Part shown: in pieces, positions 23,449-33,118 of the stretch
Numbering within the stretch: position 1 is the first letter of the stretch
How the letters are laid out: the number at the start of each line of letters is the position of its first letter
Source of the DNA: Anadara kagoshimensis
Taxonomy: Eukaryota; Mollusca; Bivalvia; Arcoida; Arcidae
NCBI GenBank assembly: GCA_021292105.1
Contig: JACFYK010000033.1
Location: forward strand, 124,001-188,000
Direction: 5' to 3'
Length of the DNA stretch: 64,000 nt
Program-made: the position numbers and the translations under genes
The notes under the pieces: model-generated
Told to the model about the DNA's origin: nothing
What the model saw: only the letters and a program-made list of their open reading frames with translations
Databases searched by the model: none

Positions 23449-24420
23449 ATGAATCAGCTAATTAAACCAGGACAATATGCGGCAAAATTTGAAGAAAAAA
23501 TTAATTTAAATATAGTAAAACAATTTATTATTGTTTCATCAAATGGTGAAAGTTTTAATATTTTATTTGAAAATATATTCGATGAATATTTATTATTAAA
23601 TATAAAATCTTATGATATTACTCAACGATTTCAAACAAATACTTTTATGTTTTGGCAAAATCAATTAAATTTTGCTGTATGGTGTGCAACCACTGGTTGT
23701 GGAGTAGATTATAATAATCATTTAAAATCAAAAGGATTAGTAGGATCACTATTTTTATTTCATGTTTATTATCAAACAAGAAGAATATTAGCTGAATTAG
23801 AAGTTTGTCTTCTACATAATAAAAATTGGAATCCTGTATATAATAATTATAAGAAAGAAGTTTGAGTTTAAAGTAGATCCAAATACAATTTGGACACAAC
23901 GTCAATCTAATGTAGTACTTTTAAGAACTTCTATCTATTTTTTTTTGAAGAAAAAATATTAAATGGATGGACTACATTTATTCTTGATAATTCTGATGGG
24001 TTTACTAAAGCCGGTGTAGAACGAATTAATGAATCTATAAGAATTTATTGTTGGGCAATTCTAAGTTCACAAGCACAGGCTAGAACAAATATAATAGGTG
24101 TAGGAACTGCTTTTGATGCACAAAAACAATTTTTTTCAAATATTATTGATGCGATAAATAGTCCTCTAGATATTTCAACTCAAATTTCTAACTATCAATC
24201 GACATGCACGTAGTAAAGTAAATTTTGTTTACGGTGTTGGTTTATATATGTCACCCGCTGATATGAAATTAAGAATTGGTAAAATTATAAATTATAATAA
24301 CGAAATTATTATAGCGGATAAAAATAAAAATATTGGTATAAATTATGATGTAAATAATATTCCAATATCTCATTCACTACCACCACCTATTAAAACAACA
24401 GCTGATGTTATTAAACAAGA
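23449..24420 (+). pseudogene. Capsid-like protein of the Polinton-like element (fossil)
   Basis: A 138-codon open stretch (23,449-23,865) carries 'FAVWCATTGCGVDYNNHL', 'KGLVGSLFLFHVYYQTRRIL' and an N-terminal 'LIKPGQYAAKFEEKI'. Downstream coding signal shows 'GWTTFILDNSDGFTKAGVER', 'RIYCWAILSSQAQARTNI', 'GTAFDAQKQF' and 'DAINSPLDI'. The last open stretch (24,248 on) starts 'MSPADMKLRIGKI'. I recall this set as a conserved long protein beside Polinton-type polymerases in invertebrates and take it to be the main shell protein. That role is inference. It is broken, and its 3' end merges with a host repeat at about 24,413. Confidence 0.55.
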
Positions 24421-25262
24421 GGGCCATGAGGCCCTGGACGCTCACCTGAGAATCATTTAAATTTAGCAAAATTTTCAACCAATGTTAGATCAAGAAGGCT
24501 AACAGTGTTCTTCAATAGGAAATGAACAATCCTGATGGACAACAATTGGCGCTTTAAGAGTGTTAACAAGGTTTTACTATAATTGACCCAGTGACCTACT
24601 TATTGACCCAACATGGCCCATACACGAACTTGAACTAGCTTTTGTCAAGAAGATCATTCTGAGCAGTTTTAGTGAAGATTAGACTAAAACTGGCAGTTCA
24701 AGAATGTTAACAAGGTTTTACTATAATTTGACCCAGTGACCTACTTATTGACCCAACATGGTCCATATATGAACTTGTGCTAGCTTTTTTCAAGAGGATC
24801 ATTCTGAACAATTTTCATGAAGATTAACCCAAAGTTGGAGCTTTAAGAGTGTTAACATGGTTTAACTATAATTTGACCCAGTGACCTACTTATTGACCCA
24901 ATATGGCCCATATACGAACTGAAGCTAGTTTTTGTCAAAAGGACCATTCGGAGCAATTTTAGTGAAGATTGGAGTAAAATTGACACTTCAAGAGTGTTAA
25001 CAAGGTTCTCCTGTAACTTGACCCAGTGACCTACTTATTGAACCAAGATGGCCTAAATACGAAATTCAGCTAGTTTTTGTCAAGAGGATCATTCTGAACA
25101 ATTTTGATGAAAATAAGACCAAAATTAGGGCTTCAAGAGTGTTAACAAGGTTTGAATATAATTTGACCTAGTGACCTATTTTTTACCCAACATAGCCAAT
25201 ATACGAACTTGAGCAAGCTTTTGTCAAGATGATCATTCTAAACAATTTTGATGTAGTATAAT
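24413..25262. repeat. Bivalve interspersed repeat with five 145-bp tandem modules
   Basis: It begins with the hairpin agggccatgaggccct (24,420-24,435) and 'gctcacctgag', a bivalve repeat start I recognise. Then come modules marked by gacccagtgacctacttatt at 24,585, 24,730, 24,875, 25,020 and 25,165, an exact spacing of 145 bp each time. Each module contains 'agtgttaacaaggtt', 'gtcaagaggatcattctgaa' and 'tgaagatta'. Module sequences have diverged by several percent, yet the period is unchanged. No coding signal. The mirror copy is at 10,640-11,489. Confidence 0.85.
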
Positions 25263-25559
25263 CATTCAGTACGTCTGTGTGAGCGTGTTTATTTACCTAT
25301 TATTATCCCCATAGGTGCAATAACGTGCATGTCATTTGTGCCGAATCGTACAAAAATTGAATTACAATTCAGTCTACAATTATTTTTCAAATATATTTTA
25401 CAATTTTAAATACTTAATTGCTAAGAAATCATATTTTTTTTAAACATATTAATGACTGACTGTCTCGATATTATGTCACTGATACTTCCTATTCTTATTC
25501 ATAGTCAACGTGGATACATCAACTAAATTTGCTTACTGAAAGCAAGTTGTTTTCTAAGG

Positions 25560-26199
25560 GCACTCCTGTTTCCTCCACTATCTCAGAGGGATTTAGACGA
25601 CTAAGTGATCTATAGCGCCGCTCTACCGATCACAATGACTCTACCTACATAATTTGTTTGCTCGCTGTCAGTTTCTTATGGTACTCCGTTTTCCTCCACC
25701 ATCTCAGAACTGACTGCCTTGACAAGTGAATTCATGAAAAAAATCTTGACGGTTCTAAAACACCATTTTTTTACTCCCTCATCCCAGAAATGACTGCCTC
25801 TATACAACTGCAAGTGGGAAGTCTTGGGTTCGAACCCGACCGGGTCTGACTCATCCGAGAACTGACCATTTCAATGTAAATGAAATATTGACCAAGGCAT
25901 AAAACACAATTACTCCACTCCACCATCCCAGAACTGACCCCCTCGATATAACTGTAAAGATATTGACTGGGGCGTAAAACACCATTACTCCACCATTCCA
26001 GAACTAACCGCCTTGCTACTATTGACTGGGGAGTACAACACCAGTAATCCACTCCACCATCCCAGAACTGACAGTCTTGAAATAAGTTAAACTCCACTCC
26101 ACCATCCCAGAACTGACCATCTCTATACAAGAAAAATATTGACTTGGGTGTTAACACCATTAATCGATTACATCATCTCAGAACTGACTGAAAGGCAAA

Positions 26200-26200
<1 letters not shown>
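25560..26200. repeat. Tandem SINE-tail modules (45-79 bp) with a B-box-like palindrome
   Basis: Repeated units contain 'actccaccatcccagaactg', a short variable link (often 'tctcgatataagtgaaat') and 'attgactggggcgtaaaaca'. In the mirror copy the unit starts are spaced 71, 45, 63, 70, 73, 73 and 79 bp. The palindrome gggttcgaaccc, which matches a tRNA B box, lies at 25,827-25,838. The same unit forms the tail of the SINE at 27,105-27,416, so this is probably an expanded SINE tail. Two 'tttcctccac(t/c)atctcag' segments precede it. The 129-codon open frame on the minus strand is a shadow. Confidence 0.7.

Positions 26201-26202
<2 letters not shown>

Positions 26203-26255
<53 letters not shown>
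26203..26255. repeat. (GT)n microsatellite
   Basis: Uninterrupted GT dinucleotide run of about 26 units. The mirror AC run is at 9,647-9,700; a few bases differ in length between the arms. Confidence 0.98.
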
Positions 26256-26257
<2 letters not shown>

Positions 26258-26510
26258 CTGATTATTGTCAATATTGTTAGAATTTGATCTGCTTGAAGAT
26301 AAAAGATAACGTTCACTTTAAAGTATAATGACTATTTTACGGTCAAATTTAAGTATGAAAGACCATTTTTGTTTATGTGTGGTATGACCAGACGTGTTAC
26401 ATTTATCAGGAGATTTGTATGTTTTAATTAAATTCTAATGAAAACTTATGTCAGTACTTGCCTAAAAACTGCTTTTTATCATAAAATAACTTTGAAGAAA
26501 AAAAAAATGT

Positions 26511-26889
26511 GAAATCTACACCAAGGATCAAGCGGTCGGGGATATTTTCAGAAACTGTATTACTGCGTAACTCGACCTGTCGCGGTATAGCTACTCTCTC
26601 CACATGTTGTGTAGTACACCATATTTGCATGCCGCCGGTTAATTAACCTCCCCTTATATATTCATAATGACGGGTGATATAATTGGGTTGCCGGGATTAT
26701 AATCGAAATCTACACCAAGGATCAAGCGGTCGGGGATATTTTTAGAAACTGAATTACTGCGCAACTCGACCTGTCGCGGTATAGCTACTCTCTCTAGTAC
26801 ACCATATTTGCATGCCGCCGTTTAATTAACCTCCCCTTATATATTCATAATGACGGGTGACATAATTGGGTTGCCGGGATGATAATCGA
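26511..26889 (-). repeat. Tandem duplication (about 195 + 183 bp) with TATA-like box and octamer
   Basis: Two head-to-tail copies meet at about 26,706. On the minus strand each reads cccggcaacccaattat, then a TATA-like atgaatatataagg, then atgcaaat about 25 bases further, then 'gctataccgcgacaggtcga' and 'ccgaccgcttgatccttgg'. One copy has 12 extra bases (acacaacatgtg). An octamer plus a TATA box suggests a promoter of a small RNA or histone-like unit, but I recognise no RNA downstream. Mirror copy at 9,014-9,391. Confidence 0.6.
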
Positions 26890-27104
26890 ATGATCGGACG
26901 AGTTTTCTAGTTACTCGTTATTGTAACTAATATTTCTTTAAAAAGTAGCTTTAATTAGTAGTATAAGATCGTTTAATATATGCTTATTTGTAGTATACTT
27001 AGGCTTTACTAGTGCTATCCGAGTAGTTTTAACGTTTTCCAAAGAGGTAATGGAAAAATGAATATTACATTTAGCAATTTATTGATAGTTATTCAACGAC
27101 GTTT

Positions 27105-27416
27105 GAGGTTGATTGAATGAGATTTTACATCCCAGGCAAGAATATTTCACTTATATCGAGACTTCACCAGCTAAAGGTGAACTGACAGAAATTTTTACCT
27201 TTGCAGTGCACTCAGGGAGGACTCTTTAGTGTGTCATGCCTACCGTTAAACGAGGCGAAGGTTTTTAAGGTCTATTTAGAAGGACACCGTGACTTTTATT
27301 TCTAAATGGCGAGTTTAGTCAATACCATTTTAAGTCTTGTTCTGACCAGGCCTGGCTTTGAACCCTGACCTCCCACATACGTAGAAAGCACTGTATCAAC
27401 TGAGCTACCATAGTGG
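27105..27416 (-). mobile_element. tRNA-derived SINE with 12-bp target-site duplication
   Basis: On the minus strand it starts with a tRNA-like head. The A box is in 'atggtagctcagttgat' and the B box is 'gggttcaaagcc', about 50 bases apart. A 180-base body follows ('cctcgtttaacggtaggcat', 'gagtgcactgcaaagg'), then the tail 'ctcgatataagtgaaatatt' and an end 'cattcaatcaac'. It is flanked by tcaacgacgttt (27,093-27,104) and tcaaagacgttt (27,417-27,428), which agree at 11 of 12 positions. Complete ends and a recognisable duplication mean an intact, moderately old insertion. SINEs encode no protein and depend on LINE enzymes. Confidence 0.85.
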
Positions 27417-27429
27417 TCAAAGACGTTTC

Positions 27430-28315
27430 AGAAAATTATCAGTTATATGTATACACTAGGTGTTCAAATGAAGTAACACCATTCTTAGATTGAGTAATTT
27501 TTGTTTTAAATGGCATTAGACCTCATCCAGATTATTTTTGTCTGTTGTTTACTATATTTATTACATCATACTCTTTCAAATGAAAATTTTCTTTATGTAA
27601 CATTCACGCTTAATATGAATTCAAACATCAAGTTTTCAACAAGATACCATCTGCGTGAGGTATCATATATCTCAACATTTACATATGTCATGCTCATTGA
27701 TCTTTCACATTTTAATTTGCCTGATCTACGATCGGTTGCATAAAAATTGTGTAATACATTGCATTTTAAGCACTGTCTTCAGATGCTTATTCTCTCATTA
27801 TTTTTACTTTTTCACATTAACTTCCTGATTTAACTCTTTAAAATCTCCTAATTAACCATTTTTACATAAGAAAATTAAATAATGTGTTACAATACCAAAA
27901 CACCACTAACATCTTTGCACATGCAAACAATATCGTGTATTGAACATATATTCAATTAATCCTATAAATGAATGATTAGTCAGGCAAGCTTTTTTGGAAA
28001 GCTAGTACTTGGTATAAGGTTAAAGTGATGGGTGAGAGTGGGAGGAGTTCAGTTTGATAAAAGAATGTGTAGAGACGGGAAGGGAGAGTTTTGTGAGTTT
28101 TATCAAAAAAATTTATGATTTTGGTATTAAGAAAATAGAGAAAATATTAGAAATTTATATTTTAATGGATTTATTCATTGTGGGAAAATTATTAATGAAT
28201 ATTTTTTACTCATAACAACATTATTTAGAAACTGTATTTTGTTATTATTAATTATATCAAAAATTAAATGTTAACTTTCGGCAATAAACATTTGAAAAAA
28301 AGAATACATTTATTT
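27430..28315. other. AT-rich stretch without recognisable feature
   Basis: I see no repeat structure, RNA or convincing gene here. The 77-codon plus-strand open frame at 27,510-27,743 has no family I recognise, no splice context and ordinary AT-rich composition. The mirror is 7,590-8,473 and the same holds there. Confidence 0.5.
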
Positions 28316-29702
28316 TAGTTTTTAGCTTAACTGGTTATAGCCAGCTGAGCTTATGGCATGGTGAAGCGTGTGTGCGTGAGTGCGTGCGTCCGTGTGTCCG
28401 TGCGTGAACTTTAATCTTCTCCTCTGGTGTGAAAGTCCCTAGGTTGAATAGATTAAAGTTTGTACCAGGCGACCCCGCCCGACATCCAAGATGGCCGCTG
28501 TTACTATAAATAGTAAAAACACATAAATAGCCATTGTTAATTCATTTTTCACCGTTTTTGTTCAAAATTGAAATGTACAAAGTAGATAGCGGGGCATTCA
28601 ACATGTGTAACGGGTTTTTCCGAAAAATTTTTCTTTGACCCAATTTTTCATTAATTATTCAATAATCAATTCTTTGAAAATCTTCTCCTCTGAAACCACT
28701 GGGCCAACTGGAACCAAATATGGTGTGGAAGGTCCCTAGGTGGGGTAGACTAAAGTTTTTACCATGCGACCCCGTCCGATATCCAAGATGGTCGCCGTTA
28801 CTATAAATAGTAAAAACGGTTTAATAGCCATTGTGGATCCAATTTTAAACCGATTTTGTTCAAATTCGAAATGTACAAAGAAGATAGCAGGGCATTTAAC
28901 ATATTTAACGGGTTTTTTCCGAGAAATTTTTCGTTGACCAAATTTTCACTAATATTGCAAATGAGGTGTTATATTTTAATCAATTCTTTGAAAATCTTCT
29001 CCTCTGAAAACACTGGGCCGACTGGAACCAAAAATGGTGTGGAAGGTCCCTAGGTGGGGTAGACTAAAATTTGTACCAGGCGACCCCGTCCGACATCCAA
29101 GATAACCGCCGTTCCTATAAATAGTAAAAACGGTTTAAAAGCCATTGTGGATCCAATTTTCAACCAATTTCGTTCAAATTTGAAATGTACAAAGTAGATA
29201 ACGGGGCATTTAACATATGTAAAAAGTTTTTCAGAGAAATGTTTCGTTTACCTGTTTTTCACAAATAATGCAAATGAAGTGTTATATTTAATCAATTCTT
29301 TGAAAATCTTCTCCTCTGAAACCACTGTATCAGGCGACCCCGTCCGACATCCAATATGGCCGCCGTAACTTTAAATAGTAAAAACGGTTTAATAGCCATT
29401 GTGGCGCATTCAACAAATGTAATGGGTTTTTGACCCAATTTACAAGAATTATGGAAATGAGGTGTCATATTTAATCAATTCTTTGAAAATTGTCTTCTCT
29501 GAAACCATTGGCCAACTGGAACTAGATTTAGTGTGGAAGATCCCTAGGTGGGGTAGACTAAAGTTTGAACCAGGCAACCAGCTCGTATTTCAGGATGGAT
29601 GCCATTACTACAATGAGCAAACTACAGAAAATGCCATTTTGGATTCAAGTAATCTGCCAGTTGAGCATTACAGGCCCTATTGGGCCTCTTGTTGTGGTTA
29701 AT
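28316..29702. repeat. Bivalve interspersed repeat, four to five modules of 230-315 bp
   Basis: Modules share 'gaccccgtccgacatccaag', 'atagtaaaaacggtttaata', 'gccattgtggatcc', 'gaaatgtacaaagtagatag', 'aatcaattctttgaaaatct' and 'ggtccctaggtggggtagac'. The marker gacccc lies at 28,471, 28,768, 29,082 and 29,336, and a decayed copy begins near 29,569. The left end holds a paired 'tagcttaactggtt...gagcttatgg' hairpin and a GT/GC-rich 'gtgcgtgcgtccgtgtgtcc' tract. Open frames inside are shadows. I recognise this as a common bivalve repeat. Confidence 0.85.
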
Positions 29703-29799
29703 AATCTGCATTCCCCACAGATTATTACATGGTGGAGAATTTTAAACTATTTTCAACGAAATGTACGACATGGATATTATAGACTTTCAAACTCCCTAT

Positions 29800-30015
29800 A
29801 AGTGAAAGAATATTGACCTGGGCATAAAACACCATTACTCCACTTCACCATTCCAGAACTGACCATATCGATGTAAGTGAAATAATCTTGACTGGGAGTA
29901 CAACAACATTACTCTACTCCACCATCCCAGAACTGACTGTCTCGGTATAAGTGAAAGAATATTGATTAGGCATAAAACACCATTACTACATTCCACCATC
30001 CCAAAACTGCCTGTC
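29800..30015. repeat. Three SINE-tail modules, 75-bp spacing
   Basis: Three units containing 'caccattccagaactgacc' or close variants, linked by 'gtataagtgaaagaatattg'. Starts in the mirror copy at 5,891, 5,966 and 6,041 are spaced exactly 75 bp. Same family as 25,560-26,200. Copies at 5,885-6,102 and 61,881-62,098. Confidence 0.7.
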
Positions 30016-30761
30016 TTGTTATAAATGAAAAAATATCTTGACTTTTAAATTGAAATATCAGAAGTAAATGTTGAGGTTCTCATTCCTGAGTCTAATTAAC
30101 CCTCGTAAAGTTTACGATAAAAGCAGGAAAATGACAAGTGTATAGACACGATAGAATCCTTCCACATTATAGAGTAGACCAAAGCCAGTCAAAGCTGTTG
30201 CAATCATTCTTGAAGTTCTAAATACTTGTTTTTACTTAACATTTTGTGGAGAAAAACTGTAAATATTCAAAGGGTTTATTTATTTTCACTGAAAAAGCTT
30301 AAGAATAACTGAATTAATAATTTTTGAGGACTTATCTGTGACAGAGTACTAGCAATCTCTACTAGTTGAATAGTGCTTTCAAACTGAAGTAAATGAAAAG
30401 AAAAATATGCAAAATAGCTCATTAAATGCCTAAGTTTCAGATTCTTATATTCTGTAGTGTTACAATCAAAATGTAGATGGATATTAATTGAATTCAGTGA
30501 ATTGAGGTTTAAAATATGAAGAATGTTGTTTAATAAGGAATAAGGAGTAATCTAGCATCATCAGTATTTTATTGATATCAATTATGGTAGAAGTTGATGC
30601 ATTCCAAATAAACAACCCTACAATCCACACAGTCAAGTCAGCAATTTTGAGGAAATGTTAATTTGTGATGAATTAATAATAAGTTTTATTTAATCATCAT
30701 CTTCTTAATTAAGATATGTCATTGATTAAATGGGGTTTTACATTTAATTCATCAAGTCAAG

Positions 30762-30763
<2 letters not shown>
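30016..30763. other. AT-rich stretch without recognisable feature
   Basis: Nothing identifiable beyond AT-rich sequence. The copies at 5,137-5,884 and 61,135-61,880 are equally empty. Confidence 0.5.

Positions 30764-30824
<61 letters not shown>
30764..30824. repeat. (TTA)n microsatellite
   Basis: About 20 TTA units. The three copies in the window differ in length: 5,080-5,136, 30,764-30,824 and 61,080-61,134. Open frames reading poly-Asn across it are not genes. Confidence 0.98.
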
Positions 30825-30826
<2 letters not shown>

Positions 30827-30829
30827 TGT

Positions 30830-31380
30830 ACTTATCACTGGCTATTATGAAATTGCAGAACAATACACATATATATTCAATAGTTATGGTGGATAAGATT
30901 GAAACAGAACAAATTTTTGAGCCCTCTCCTGAAGACATTCATTTCTATGTGCATAGTACCTGGCAAAAGTATCCACATCCAATATAAATTTCAATTTGTC
31001 TTTCATCTGACAGTGTATTCCATCCTTAAAAGCATAAACATGGCAAAACTTTGTGTAAAATGCATAAATACATTTTACACAAACAATATTCATCAACTTT
31101 GACTGTATGACTCTGCATAAATACACATTTTAATGTATCCTAAAAGCAATGACATGATTTTTTGCAATTGTGATGCCATTAGCACTTTTTGAGATTTCTG
31201 AATAATGGTTTTCAAGAGTTATGTCCATTTATCTCAATAATATAGCATGCAAATTCTTGATTTTACACTGGAAACAAGTGAATTTCAGTAGATAATAAAA
31301 AAATTCAAAATTTTTGAAATATTCCACAGCTCTTTGCATTCTTTGCAAATGACCAAAATTTGCTAATTTTGGATGCCAAT
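30830..31380. other. AT-rich stretch with unrecognised overlapping open frames
   Basis: Open frames of 67 and 80 codons overlap on opposite strands at 30,884-31,126 and contain a short inverted pair (tgtgtaaaatgcataaat / catttacacaaac-type). Neither shows a family motif. The pair is more consistent with a decayed foldback than a gene. Copies at 4,525-5,079 and 60,526-61,079. Confidence 0.4.
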
Positions 31381-31500
31381 GTCATATACCATTTTTTGAA
31401 TTTAATCATAAAATACATTCAAAAAATGGTATATGACAATATTGTCATATACCATTTTTTGAATGTATTTTATGATTAAATTCAAAAAATGGTATATGAC
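31381..31500. mobile_element. Perfect 120-bp nested palindrome (foldback MITE-like)
   Basis: The 120 bases are a perfect palindrome centred on aatatt. Each 57-base half is itself a hairpin: gtcatataccattttttga, a 15-17 base centre (ttaatcataaaatac), then the inverted end. The 21-bp end motif therefore occurs four times in alternating orientation. If the element is taken as tgtcatat...atatgaca, the flanks in the plus-oriented copy are ttgg on both sides, a possible 4-bp target duplication. It looks like an inverted dimer of a 57-bp MITE. Copies at 4,405-4,524 and 60,406-60,525. Confidence 0.85.
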
Positions 31501-32877
31501 ACCAATTCACAACTGAGGTTTGCAATCAAAATTAAAGTTCTTTGAGTATGACGACTCCTGCATATTACTTGGGTAATGGCTAAGTGGGGTAATTTTGTTT
31601 TAAGACCAAGTAAAGCCTATTTGTTTTATATCAAGACAGACATTTCAGAAATGGTGGAGGAAACTGGAGTTTCAGGAAAAAAACTAACAATCTTTGGAAA
31701 GGTACTGACAAACGATCTGCAAAACCACCAATGACCTACTGGTTAACATGGTTAATATGTTAACCTTCAAACCTAAGTTGCCTCACTGCAGTGGATTTGA
31801 CTAAAATTGATTTTCCAATTTCCATGCAGTGGGCCTATACTGGTTAGCTAGGTATCAGTATAATGGACTGACTGGTCTGCAATGTGTATCTGCAAGTATG
31901 TGGACAAATGATCAAAGTAGTATAGCACGCTAAAGGTCATCATAATTTAAAAATGTTATAAAGTGTGCAAATTATGGTACACATGTACAATGCAAATCAG
32001 AAGTACTTGCAATACTGCAACATGGATTTGTGTGTAAGATTTATCCTTGAAATCAATAAGAAGTGTATAAAACAGGATAGGGAACAAATGCAGCGGATAA
32101 ACCTGGACTAAAACGTGGGACCTTCCCAATACTAGTGGCAGGCTCAGTCCTGCCAACGATTGAGCTGCAAACCTGGGACAATCCACCTAACAGGACTCAC
32201 TACTGACTGAGCTTCCCATCAACTCTCATCATGAATAGCTGAAAAAAGTTTTAAATGGGTCATGAGCTCTGTAAACTTGAGTTTGGCTGGCTTTTGGATT
32301 TTCTGGGATGTAGATCCTTTTATCAATGAACAAAGCAGCTCAATGATTTTATAAATCAGGTTTGTTTTGAAACTTAATTACTAAATTGTTTCAAATTTGG
32401 AGTATAAATGGGTTCTAAGTAACACACTTCAGTGTAATATAAATTGTACCGATAATTTGATATCTATTCATGGAACCCACATCCCACCCTCCCTCCTTCC
32501 CCTTGCTATACACGTGCACCTGGGGTATCATAATGATAATTCTAGCATACATAAAATTTTTCAAAGATGGGGATTTGAATTAGAAATAATTACTCAGGAT
32601 CTCCAATGGCACGTTCTTGGGTCTATAGTAGGTCATTCCTTAATTATTATTTTCTATTAGTTTCCTTAAGTTCCAAACAAAGGGACAAATGTGTATATTT
32701 GTTATTCTAAAACTCGCTTAAAAATCCGGCGGAATTAAATGGACTACAAGTGTATATTAAGTCTTGTTCATAATATCATTTATTCACACTACATGTGAAA
32801 ATATGTCTTCTAAAACAATATATTTATATTTTACCCTTCATTTATTTAAATTTATTTAACAGCTCGACCACTCGCCC
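31501..32877. other. Repeat-poor AT-rich stretch; one unassigned open frame
   Basis: Apart from the tRNA-like segment at 32,100-32,195 and a 'gaaatggtggaggaaactgg' segment near 31,650 (also found in the SINE-tail clusters), I see nothing. The 87-codon plus-strand open frame at 32,397-32,660 begins with ATG and shows 'NLISIHGTHIPP', 'HVHLGYHNDNSS' and 'QRWGFELEIITQD', with no family I recognise. It could be a decayed exon. Copies at 3,028-4,404 and 59,029-60,405. Confidence 0.35.
32100..32195 (-). repeat. Possible decayed tRNA-like SINE head
   Basis: On the minus strand the order 'gcagctcaatcgttggcag', 'gagcctgccactagtattgg', 'aaggtcccacgttttagtcc' resembles a decayed tRNA: an A-box-like start and a weak B box. 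No body or tail is recognisable. The 76-codon open frame over it is a shadow. Copies at 3,712-3,806 and 59,713-59,807. Confidence 0.3.
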
Positions 32878-33118
32878 AACACTAAATAACGAGGGACCAA
32901 CTGCTCGACCACTCGTTAGCTGCTCGCCCCTCGATAGCTTCTCGACTCCTCGTTAGCTAGTGGCTTAGCTCGGCTGGCGAGGGGCCAAATAAACTGCCGA
33001 GCTTTGGACAGCCTCAAGCTGTCGAGAGGCCGAGAAAAAAATAGCTTTCGATCACTAGCTGTCTATATCTCGGCCCCTCGGCAGCCGAGCTTCGACCTAT
33101 TTTCGTTAGCTTAGTGTT
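32878..33118. mobile_element. CTCG-rich foldback element
   Basis: It is bounded by inverted 'aacactaa.taacga' ends. Inside, agctcggctggcgaggggcc (32,968-32,988) is the inverted partner, with one mismatch, of ggcccctcggcagccgagct (about 33,071-33,090). Shorter 'gctcgaccactcg', 'cgttagctgctcg' and 'cctcgttagct' units repeat between. It is much more GC-rich than its surroundings. No open frame. This is the layout of a foldback or MITE-type element. Copies at 2,787-3,027 and 58,788-59,028. Confidence 0.65.

Larger units (their letters stand above)
19440..24420 (+). mobile_element. Polinton/adintovirus-like element, broken fossil (copy in U)
   Basis: This is an AT-rich block of virus-like pieces, all on one strand, in this order: protein-primed DNA polymerase B fragment, fibre-like protein, two-helix membrane protein, coiled-coil plus membrane protein, and capsid-like protein. 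This gene set is typical of Polinton/Maverick and adintovirus relatives in invertebrates. I see no integrase, no ATPase and no terminal inverted repeats, so only an inner portion remains. It is clearly broken, with roughly ten interruptions over 5 kb, plus two insertions of other repeats. Open stretches of 138-172 codons survive, which suggests a fairly young fossil. The 3' end abuts a bivalve interspersed repeat at about 24,413. Confidence 0.8.

Noticed and set aside
19440-24420. Intact virus or active Polinton
   Set aside because: The element is broken in roughly ten places, lacks visible integrase and end repeats, and contains other repeats.
25771-26160. 129-codon open frame on the minus strand
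   Set aside because: It runs through tandem SINE-tail units and repeats their sequence; no protein family.
27510-27743. 77-codon open frame
   Set aside because: Typical chance open frame of AT-rich DNA without motif or splice signals.
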